The notes under the pieces were generated by a model. That model made no database searches. It saw only the letters and a program-made list of their open reading frames with translations, and was not told where the DNA came from. The position numbers and the translations under genes were made by a program. A stretch of 64,000 nt of DNA from Oligella urethralis DSM 7531 (GTDB lineage Bacteria > Pseudomonadota > Gammaproteobacteria > Burkholderiales > Burkholderiaceae_B): assembly GCF_000372065.1 (NCBI RefSeq), contig NZ_AQVB01000004.1, forward strand, positions 1 to 64,000. Reading direction: 5' to 3'. Shown here one piece after another: positions 1 to 6,075 of the stretch (positions are counted from its first letter, which is position 1; every line of letters begins with the position of its first letter).

Positions 1-13
1 ATCCCGATTCTTT

Positions 14-196
14 CTACGGCCACAGCTCATATTTGAGCTTGTTGATAACGGAATCTAGTTTCTGTCGGGATGTTTCGTCCAGTGAGTCAAACCCACGGTC
101 GTAAGCCCAATAAATTGCAGCTACTTCTTCTGCTGTTACTTCTATTGTTACCTCAGCGTCTCTTGCAACATGTGAGTAGTCAGGTTTGTCAAACAT
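14..196 (-). CDS. Hypothetical 60-aa protein
   Basis: A small acidic protein of 60 residues with no signal peptide, membrane segment or motif that I recognise. A GGAG-like ribosome site lies about 11 bases before the ATG. The hepT terminator hairpin ends only about 20 bases upstream, leaving little room for a separate promoter, so expression would depend on read-through or a promoter inside the hairpin. It sits at the edge of an accessory region. It may be a real small gene or chance. Confidence 0.4.
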   Translation of the reverse strand: MFDKPDYSHVARDAEVTIEVTAEEVAAIYWAYDRGFDSLDETSRQKLDSVINKLKYELWP

Positions 197-213
197 GAAC
201 TGCTGATCTCCAT

Positions 214-240
214 AAAAAAACCGCCTAGTTGGCGGTTTAA
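214..240 (-). terminator. Rho-independent terminator of mntA-hepT
   Basis: An 8-bp perfect stem (218-225 with 231-238, loop TAGTT) is followed on the minus strand by a T run (A run 214-217 on plus). It lies 15-40 bases past the hepT stop. An AT-rich stretch on the other side could let it work in both directions. Confidence 0.75.
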
Positions 241-254
241 ATTTTTTATTTTGT

Positions 255-623
255 CTATCTATCTATGTCTTTCTCAATGTCAATTAGCATTGGTATTTGT
301 TCAATAATTTTAGGAATTGATTGTTGGATCGTTTCCCAAACGATTTCCATATTCATTTCAAAATAACCATGTGCTATTCGATTTCTCATCCCTCTCATGG
401 CTGTCCATCTTAAATGTTCAGTATTTTGAGTGAATTCAGGGTGTAAACTCAAAAGCTTGTTGGCATTTTCTCCAATAATCAAAAGATTTAGGATCACAGC
501 TTGTGAGGTCTTTGTGTCTTTTATAAACTCATCTAAATCTAGATCTTTCGTATAAGAGTCAATGTAGTTAGCTGCTTGAAGAATTTCTTCTAAATACACA
601 TTAAGATCTTTTTGTTTTCTCAT
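255..623 (-). CDS. hepT: HepT-like HEPN ribonuclease toxin (DUF86)
   Basis: This is the HEPN-domain toxin of an MntA-HepT type toxin-antitoxin pair, 122 residues. The family cleaves RNA, and its activity is blocked when the MntA partner AMPylates it. The diagnostic R-X4-H-X-Y motif is visible near residue 83 (RNRIAHGY), where the Arg and His are catalytic and the Tyr is the known AMPylation target. The start ATG overlaps the mntA stop as ATGA, so the two genes are translationally coupled with the antitoxin first. A strong terminator follows. The family assignment is confident; physiological activity is inferred. Confidence 0.88.
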   Translation of the reverse strand: MRKQKDLNVYLEEILQAANYIDSYTKDLDLDEFIKDTKTSQAVILNLLIIGENANKLLSLHPEFTQNTEHLRWTAMRGMRNRIAHGYFEMNMEIVWETIQQSIPKIIEQIPMLIDIEKDIDR

Positions 624-913
624 AAAGGGATGGCCTCTTTTAATACAACTTCCACAAAGTGCTTAGAAATGTCCTTTGATGTTAAAAGATCGACTTTAAC
701 GCCTAAAAGTGTTTGCAGCTCATCCTGAAAACCACCAAGATCTAAAAGTGTAGTGCCTTTGTGAGCGTCAATTAAAAAATCAATATCACTGTCTTCATTA
801 TCAGTTCCTTTGGCAACCGAACCAAAGACTCTAAGATTATCAAGAGTTTTGTATTTATCTAATATTGAATAGATTTCATGGCGCTTTAGCTGGATAAGTT
901 CAGATGGTCTCAT
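620..913 (-). CDS. mntA: MntA-like nucleotidyltransferase antitoxin
   Basis: A minimal nucleotidyltransferase of about 97 residues that acts as the antitoxin to HepT by transferring AMP to the toxin tyrosine. The fold signature G-S-X10-D-X-D is complete, from GSVAKG near residue 31 to the SDIDF acidic pair. I chose the second ATG (913-911) because a GGAGG site lies 6 bases before it; a longer frame opening at 925 would put that site inside the gene. It overlaps hepT by 4 bases and forms a two-gene operon in the accessory left end. Confidence 0.87.
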   Translation of the reverse strand: MRPSELIQLKRHEIYSILDKYKTLDNLRVFGSVAKGTDNEDSDIDFLIDAHKGTTLLDLGGFQDELQTLLGVKVDLLTSKDISKHFVEVVLKEAIPL

Positions 914-979
914 AATTGCCTCCATGCTTTAATCAATACTCTTATTTTATCAAAGATAGTAAAGAGTACTTACCAAAGC

Positions 980-1012
980 AGACTGGATCACTTATAGTGT
1001 CCAGTCTCTTTT
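980..1012 (+). terminator. Terminator-like hairpin upstream of mntA
   Basis: An 8-bp perfect inverted repeat (980-987 with 1000-1007) continues into a further 4 pairs around a TAT loop with one bulged T, and is followed by CTTTT on the plus strand. No plus-strand gene is visible just before it, so it may be the tail of a lost gene or part of the mntA control region. Confidence 0.4.
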
Positions 1013-1210
1013 CTGCCGCCTGTTCCAGCCTGTCATCTTGATTACTGACGTTTCGCTAGTCGTTCCCTCGTTATCCTGTATTCTATCTATATAGAGCAGG
1101 GAGGCCTAGCCATTTCGTCACGTGATTATCCTTTGATACTGTCTCTGCGACAATACCATTGTCCACCATCACACAAGAGTATTTCGGTGGGGTGGTTGCG
1201 TAGCCACCAC

Positions 1211-1266
1211 GTCGGAGCGGACTCTTAATTCTTTGGTCGCCGGTTCAAGTCCGGCTGGGGGGACCA
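1211..1266 (+). tRNA. tRNA 3'-half remnant (possible attachment-site scar)
   Basis: The stretch ends like a tRNA. A seven-base anticodon-type loop CTCTTAA (1221-1227) is followed by a perfect T-arm with 5-bp stem GCCGG/CCGGC around TTCAAGT, a G-rich acceptor 3' strand and an encoded CCA (1264-1266). No pairing acceptor 5' strand or normal D-arm lies upstream, and the anticodon stem pairs poorly, so it is not a whole tRNA. A duplicated tRNA 3' end is the classic footprint of an integrated element. The loop would read as Lys (CUU), but identity is uncertain. Confidence 0.45.
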
Positions 1267-1578
1267 GTCACCTATATTTGATGATATGTGATCAAATTTA
1301 ATTAAACCCAATTTTCTTCCTAAGCCTTTGCTTTGTAAGGGTTTAATGTCAAATAGTATATTCAATATAATTGTTCTAAATACACTTACAGCGAGCTATT
1401 TTTGTAGGTATTTTTAGCTATCAATACCTACTTCAACGCTGTATTCATGCTTAACTTTTCCCCAAAAAATCAAATTAAGACCCGAGCAGGTTTTTACTGG
1501 GTTAATACAGTTAATTGCAAGGGGGCTTTTGGAGTGCTTCAAAGCGAAAAATTTTTGATAAGCCTATGTCTTGGGACT

Positions 1579-1938
1579 TTAGCAGTCCAATTGCTCAGGG
1601 TTAATATTAAGCGCTTTTGCTATTTTCGCTCTGGCTGACAACGTAGGGGTTGTGGAGTTCTCAAGCTGGGAGTAAGCAGACTGAGAGATGCCTATATTTT
1701 CAGCCGCTTGAGCTTGAGTAACACCTAAGTATTCTCGCCAGGCTTTTGCCGGTGAGTAGCCCTTATCAAATATGAGGTCGACAACTTGACTAGGTACACC
1801 ATGCTCAAGATTTATTTTGGGCTGCTGTATAAGCTTGGGCTGCTGTATAAGCTGCAAGTAGTCTTCATAAGGAAGGACGACATACTCAGGCTCTCCTTGC
1901 TTATTACGGATAATTTGTTAGTTAATATGTGCGTTCAT
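1579..1938 (-). pseudogene. XRE-type antitoxin with early stop codon
   Basis: Encodes a helix-turn-helix regulator of the antitoxin type. The C-terminal half carries a clear XRE domain (GVTQAQAAENIGISQSAYSQLE) and the N-terminal part resembles a Phd/YefM-like lead-in (EYVVLPYEDY). Reading from the ATG at 1938, which has a GAGGTG site 6 bases upstream, codon 7 is TAA; the frame then stays open to 1579. A TTG inside the gene near 1854 could restart a 92-residue protein containing the HTH. An 18-bp tandem duplication adds a repeated LIQQPK. No partner toxin is recognisable next to it. Either a decayed antitoxin or one rescued by internal initiation. Confidence 0.6.
1817..1852. repeat. 18-bp perfect tandem duplication
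   Basis: Two identical 18-bp units (1817-1834 and 1835-1852) lie in frame inside the XRE-type gene and add six residues. This looks like a replication-slippage product and adds to the impression of a relaxed gene. Confidence 0.85.
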
Positions 1939-1961
1939 CGCGTTTTCACCTCTTCAATAGA

Positions 1962-2075
1962 CACGATACTGATAACGGTATCGTAGTTAATGTTATCTAT
2001 GCCGGCACTCATCAATTTGGTGGTACTATTTGGTCAAAGAAGCGTAAAAAAGAAATGATCGGACAGCTAGTGTGA
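1962..2075 (+). pseudogene. Fragment of phage virion morphogenesis protein
   Basis: In the frame of base 1962 the plus strand reads without a stop for about 37 codons and ends at TGA 2073-2075. It contains NVIYAGTHQFGGTI, which resembles the conserved I-Y-A-x-x-H-Q-F/Y-G-G core of Mu gpG-type virion morphogenesis proteins. Everything upstream of that core is missing. It is probably a scar of a prophage. The match is from memory of the family and short. Confidence 0.42.
1963..1984. promoter_or_regulatory. Inverted repeat upstream of the XRE gene, candidate operator
   Basis: A perfect 7-bp inverted repeat ACGATAC/GTATCGT separated by 8 bases lies 25-46 bases upstream of the XRE ATG. This is the expected place and form for an autoregulatory operator. 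The same bases also read as codons of a phage gene remnant on the other strand, so the symmetry could be fortuitous. Confidence 0.4.
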
Positions 2076-2127
2076 CATAGGGGACATCATGGAGGTATTT
2101 TCAATACAGATATGCTTAAAAATAATT

Positions 2128-2499
2128 TCAGATTAGATATTCTTTTTTTGGTAGTTTCAATGGTGTGTGTGCAGTCATATCAACAATTTTAATGAAGCCA
2201 TCACCCTTGATATAATGGAGAACATATTCTGATGTAAGGTAGCCGTGTTTGCCGCTCTTATATTCAGGAATGCCGATATGATAATGCCATAGGTTGTAGT
2301 TCTGAGCATACTGAACCTTACACGACCAGTTGGGGTCATCCTTAGGTACAGCATCAGGCATTTTATTTCTTCCCGGAAGTCCAGAAAATCCGTAATTAGC
2401 TACATGCCTAGCAAAGTCTCCGATTTTTTGGATGTCTTTTTCTGGGAAATTTTGCATTTCCTTTAAGAAAATCTCACCGAAGTAGACAGCGATCGACAT
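2128..2499 (-). CDS. RelE/ParE-like putative toxin paired with a Panacea antitoxin
   Basis: A 123-residue protein starting 2 bases after the stop of a DUF4065 gene, in an antitoxin-first operon. Its layout is an N-terminal strand, two helices, then a strand-rich second half (residues 60-115, with YNLWHYHIGIPEY and YVLHYIK followed by FIKIVDMTAH), which fits a RelE/ParE-type toxin fold. Panacea-domain antitoxins are known to neutralise many unrelated toxins encoded beside them. The toxin call rests on this pairing and fold impression, not on catalytic residues that I can name. Confidence 0.6.
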   Translation of the reverse strand: MSIAVYFGEIFLKEMQNFPEKDIQKIGDFARHVANYGFSGLPGRNKMPDAVPKDDPNWSCKVQYAQNYNLWHYHIGIPEYKSGKHGYLTSEYVLHYIKGDGFIKIVDMTAHTPLKLPKKEYLI

Positions 2500-2501
2500 C
2501 T

Positions 2502-3047
2502 TTAAATGCTCTTAACCCAATCAATAAAGGACTCTTGATCAATATCACTGGGCATTTTTACAAAATTACCTTCGACTCTAGTTCTCATCCTTTCAATATC
2601 AAAATTGAAGCTGTGTTGTGAAACTTTATTGAAGAAAAATTCTTTGATGTAATCATTGTCCATAATGCCACCTTTAGGTGTATTCAAAAAAGGGGCCTCT
2701 TCATGGGTCATATCACGTAGTTTCCACGCTTCATATTGGCCGTATTCACGCCTGACGAGATGAAGAATGCATAATTCATCGTCATTATATTTGTTGATTT
2801 CTAAATGAGAAGGGGGTAATGGGCTACGACCATGAGCTTTGTATTGATGATAAATTGATTCTACTACTGGACCGTGATTCCAACATGATATCTCTTCATC
2901 AAAAAGCTTGCAGTCAAGCAAGGCTAGTGTATACCCTTGTCCGTAATATAATAGTTTTTGTAATTTGAGGTTGGTGACTACTGATTCCCCATCTTCTTCA
3001 TCAATAGGGGAAAGGAAGAAATCAGCCACATCTTTAGCGTTTAGCAT
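2502..3047 (-). CDS. Panacea/SocA-type antitoxin (DUF4065)
   Basis: A 181-residue protein with the DUF4065 (Panacea) domain. Family marks seen are the N-terminal LKLQKLLYYGQGY helix (residues 27-39), the CWNHGPVV turn (about 55-62) and the conserved YG-x-x-EAWKLRDMTHEEAPF segment (about 102-120). These domains act as chaperone-like antitoxins, with SocA and PanA as known examples. A good site (AAAGGAA) lies 5 bases before the ATG. The putative toxin follows after 2 bases. The upstream region to 3730 holds no clear gene, so it probably has its own promoter. Confidence 0.83.
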   Translation of the reverse strand: MLNAKDVADFFLSPIDEEDGESVVTNLKLQKLLYYGQGYTLALLDCKLFDEEISCWNHGPVVESIYHQYKAHGRSPLPPSHLEINKYNDDELCILHLVRREYGQYEAWKLRDMTHEEAPFLNTPKGGIMDNDYIKEFFFNKVSQHSFNFDIERMRTRVEGNFVKMPSDIDQESFIDWVKSI

Positions 3048-3732
3048 GACATTTCCTTTGTTAAACCGTGTAGCATTCGCCAGATATTTTTCAATTGTAA
3101 TACTAAATCAAATGACTGGACAACTCGCTTGATAAATACCACAATGGGGGGTGTTTCTAATGGTTGTATCACTTTTCTAAACTCCTCAGAGTTTACGATG
3201 TTCAGAAATGCACTTCTTCAGTTAAAGAAAAAAACATTGACAGGCACAAGTACTCAAGTTTATGGTGTGGCTGTCGTCACAGGATACTCAAAAAGTGATG
3301 TGTTCGATATAGTTTTTATTTTGATTCATGCAGAGGTATCACTAATATTTCTATTGCTGATTTATTGTTTTGTGAAAATATTTTTTGGTGGATATCTGCA
3401 TAAAGAGTGACTTCTGGTAACCATTCTCTAAATTCTTAAATCATGAGATCGTTGATGACTCCCATTAAGGATGCTGGCGTAATGCTAGATGCCCACCATG
3501 TTTTTTTTGGCTTTGTTGAGCGGTGATGAAGTTGTTGAATTGAAAACACGCAGCCTAGCCCAATTATAACAATCAGATACTACAGAGCTCTTAGGGAAAA
3601 TAAAGGTTTAAGTCCCACAGTTCACCGTCCAAGCTGTCCTGACGAGACTTTTTTGGGCTAAGGATAAAACCCAAGCACCGTATTTTCCTCTCCCTCAATG
3701 ATATAAGCTTTTTTAAAATAGCCAGGTAAATG
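3048..3732. other. Gene-poor AT-rich stretch
   Basis: I see no convincing gene here. The longest plus-strand frame (3129-3410, TTG start, one hydrophobic stretch) has no ribosome site. The sequence has the worn look of a former island segment. Confidence 0.45.
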
Positions 3733-4035
3733 CTAGCTCTTGCCAAAAACAAGGTCATTTTCTTCTTTGTACCCTAAAGACAGGAGATATTTCTCAAACT
3801 CCATGACGTCTTTCCTGCCAAGATATGCGATTTCAATATTTTCTGAACTTGGACTCTGAGGATAATAAGAAATCATTGCGTGGGCAGTTAACCCTGGTGC
3901 ATTTTTAATTATGTCTGGGGTGAACATCTCATGAGGGATTCGATTCAATCGCGTGTAATGTTGGGAGTTAAATGAAAATACGTATGGGCCATACAAAATC
4001 GTCCACCGAGTGGCAATCACAATACAACAAAACAA
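3733..4035 (-). CDS. Hypothetical membrane-anchored protein, start uncertain
   Basis: About 100 residues from a TTG start. One hydrophobic stretch lies at the very N-terminus (LFCCIVIAT) and the rest is soluble; no family is recognised. The frame stays open upstream for 18 codons after a TAA and would add a lysine-rich lead (KILKWFKWVV) typical of a membrane anchor, but no ATG or GTG occurs there, only CTG, ATT and TTG. Either a rare start codon is used or the native start was lost by mutation. It stands alone between a gene-poor stretch and a lipoprotein gene. Confidence 0.42.
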   Translation of the reverse strand: MFCCIVIATRWTILYGPYVFSFNSQHYTRLNRIPHEMFTPDIIKNAPGLTAHAMISYYPQSPSSENIEIAYLGRKDVMEFEKYLLSLGYKEENDLVFGKS

Positions 4036-4191
4036 TACGACCCACTTAAACCATTTAAGGATTTTGTTTAATGCAATCAGACTCTTATCTTAATTCATTT
4101 GGAAAATCCCTCACACTAAACGCATGCTATGCTATAGCAATATCTTACACCCTCATAGAAAAGTTAACCGTCAATGACTGGTTTGAGAGGG

Positions 4192-4419
4192 CTACCAATC
4201 TCGGTGCTTGCGTCTAGCTTTGTTATATTTTTTATTGTTTTTTTCAATCTGCTTCAGGGCCTTTTTTCTAGCTTTTTCACGTTCTTTGTGGTGTTTCTTA
4301 TCATATTTTTTTGAATGGACTGGATGATTGTGACGCTCCCAATGACCATAACCTTTGTTATGTACACAAGCACTTAATAGTAAAACAGAAAGACTGGCAA
4401 CCAGAATAATCGCTCTCAT
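4192..4419 (-). CDS. Small basic lipoprotein
   Basis: A 75-residue predicted lipoprotein. The signal peptide is MRAIILVASLSVLLLSAC with a clean lipobox ending at Cys18, so the mature protein should be lipid-anchored in the envelope. The mature part is almost entirely Lys, His, Arg, Glu and Asn and probably disordered or helical; such tails can bind peptidoglycan, nucleic acid or metal, but nothing here decides which. A GGAGGCG-like site lies just before the ATG. It is divergent from the endonuclease-OB-fold gene at 4589. Confidence 0.7.
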   Translation of the reverse strand: MRAIILVASLSVLLLSACVHNKGYGHWERHNHPVHSKKYDKKHHKEREKARKKALKQIEKNNKKYNKARRKHRDW

Positions 4420-4588
4420 GATTCGCCTCCATGCGTGTTAGATCCTAGGGTAATCATAGTGATTTTAGATATTAACGTCTGTTAACTTTGTAAGCAAAGC
4501 TTATGTTTGTAGCCTTGATTTTTAGTCCTTGAGCTATGATAACGATTGGTTTTTTAATTTAACTTTCAACTAACAAAAGAGATCGTTA

Positions 4589-5704
4589 ATGCTCACTTGG
4601 CAACAATGGAAAGAAATTAATCGCAATAAGATCCAACATATTGTCGGTTATGAAGAGCGTTTTGTTGACGAAATTTTAAGTCACATCCCAGAAATTACCC
4701 CCGCTGATGTATTTGCCCAATACCATTTTAAAGATAATCAAGAAGGTAATCGTTATATCGACTTTATGATTAAAAACGATGCCAAGGGGTATCGACTGCC
4801 GATAGAGCTTGATGGTTATGACAAAATTAATAATAAGGGTTACGCTAGATTCAATGATTTTCTTGAGCGCCAAAATGACTTAATCCAGCTTTTTGGCATG
4901 GTGCTACGTTATACCAATAAAAAGGCGTTCGCAGAACAAGAAAAAGTAATTTCTGAGATCCGACGAGCCTTAACTACTCAAGCTGAACATCTAATTACTG
5001 AGCAGTCTAAGCAGGCACAGGTGAGTTTGTTAATTGCAGAGTATGAGGAAAAGCTCGCTGCGTTTGAAAATGAGCTACAAGAACGCCCGCTGACTAAAAC
5101 CACGCTTTCTGAAAATAAACTAATTGAAGCTAAAGAAGAGTTGGCACGTTTCAAATCTGAGCATAACCAGGAATTAAAGCGCTTGCAGACTGAAATTAGC
5201 AGTATGAAAGAGACTCAGCTGCAACAATTAGATTCAGTTAAAAAGGAAGTGAAAAAGCAGTTTAAACTGTTAGTTGGTGCTGTAGTAGTGGCCTCATTGG
5301 CTGTGGTGCTGTTGGTGTTTTTTAATAGTCGAGGTGGTATTGGCGCATCCTCTACACCAGTTGAAAGGCTTAAGCAAAGCACATTAGCAGGCGATGCGCC
5401 GACAGCATCATCAACACCAAAGCAAGGTCCGTTGAAAGCAAGTCAAGCGCGTTTTCATGTGGGTGAGAATCAGACTGTTTGTGGCAAGCTTGTGCATATA
5501 CACGAGTTTGCTCATGGGCTTTATTTGAATCTGGATAAAGCATATCCTCATGCCCCTTTAACCATTGTGGTTTGGGATAAAAATCCATCGCTACTGCAAA
5601 AGGCACGTTCATTTGCGGGTAAGACCATCTGTGTCTGGGGTGAGATTCGTCAGTTTAATGGTCAAATACAAATTAATTTAAATTCGGAGAAACAGCTTCA
5701 GTAA
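4589..5704 (+). CDS. VSR/DUF559-like endonuclease domain, coiled coil, TM and OB-fold protein
   Basis: A 371-residue protein of unusual architecture. Residues 1-115 look like a VSR/DUF559-type PD-(D/E)XK endonuclease: R-Y-I-D58-F, then PIELDGYDK (E73, D75, K79), then F-LERQNDLI and G-x-x-LRYTN, in the order typical of that fold. Residues 115-225 are charged coiled coil. Residues 228-245 form one transmembrane segment. Residues 290-371 resemble an OB-fold of the nuclease-associated kind (VCGKLVHIHE, LTIVVWDK, GKTICVWGEI). I predict a membrane-tethered nucleic-acid enzyme with the nuclease domain in the cytoplasm. Role unknown; defence, DNA uptake or RNA handling are all possible. Monocistronic. 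Confidence 0.65.
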   Translation: MLTWQQWKEINRNKIQHIVGYEERFVDEILSHIPEITPADVFAQYHFKDNQEGNRYIDFMIKNDAKGYRLPIELDGYDKINNKGYARFNDFLERQNDLIQLFGMVLRYTNKKAFAEQEKVISEIRRALTTQAEHLITEQSKQAQVSLLIAEYEEKLAAFENELQERPLTKTTLSENKLIEAKEELARFKSEHNQELKRLQTEISSMKETQLQQLDSVKKEVKKQFKLLVGAVVVASLAVVLLVFFNSRGGIGASSTPVERLKQSTLAGDAPTASSTPKQGPLKASQARFHVGENQTVCGKLVHIHEFAHGLYLNLDKAYPHAPLTIVVWDKNPSLLQKARSFAGKTICVWGEIRQFNGQIQINLNSEKQLQ

Positions 5705-5860
5705 TTGACTAATTAACAGAAAATATGAAGCATCTAGCAACATCTCGTGCGTTCAAGATTATATTTCCCTTAGGTAAATAATTTAATTTTTACAGTAGTT
5801 CTTGCTACATCGACTCATTAGGTCCTTCCATTCTAAATCAATTATGTTTGCTCATGATTA

Positions 5861-5884
5861 ACTACCACGTTGGTGGTTTTTTCA
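5861..5884. terminator. Short terminator-like hairpin
   Basis: A 5-bp stem ACCAC/GTGGT with loop GTTG, followed by a T6 run on the plus strand, 160 bases after the OB-fold gene. The stem is short, so it may be weak. Confidence 0.4.
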
Positions 5885-5996
5885 TTTGTAGACTTGCCAG
5901 TTTCGCGTAGCAATACCCGTCTAGCGATGAAATCTACTGTTGGCTGAAAAAAGCTTTATCCAAACTCGTTTATAAATGTAATTAATTATTGCAAAT

Positions 5997-6015
5997 AATA
6001 ATGATTCTTGATATC
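5997..6015. promoter_or_regulatory. Candidate Fur box before the TonB receptor
   Basis: A 19-bp site matching 13 of 19 positions of the classical Fur consensus by eye, about 60 bases before the receptor start at 6076. It suggests repression by iron. It is weaker than the site at 12089-12116. Confidence 0.45.
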
Positions 6016-6075
6016 ATTTCAATAAAATACATGTATTTTATATATTCTTTTGTTGTTAATTTGAGAGGAAGGGTA

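Larger units (their letters stand above)
926..1578. other. Gene-poor stretch with hairpin and tRNA remnant
   Basis: About 650 bases without a convincing gene. It contains the hairpin at 980-1012 and a tRNA 3'-half remnant ending at 1266. A 63-codon plus-strand frame at 1447-1638 lacks a ribosome site and overlaps the XRE gene, so I do not count it. Confidence 0.5.

Noticed and set aside
1191-1266. A complete tRNA gene
   Set aside because: The T-arm and CCA are perfect, but no acceptor 5' strand pairs with the G-rich 3' strand, the D-arm is absent and the anticodon stem pairs badly.
1447-1638. 63-codon plus-strand frame
   Set aside because: It overlaps the XRE-type gene on the other strand and has no ribosome site or recognisable sequence.
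3129-3410. 93-codon plus-strand frame with one hydrophobic stretch
   Set aside because: It starts at TTG with no ribosome site, has no family resemblance and lies in a worn AT-rich stretch.
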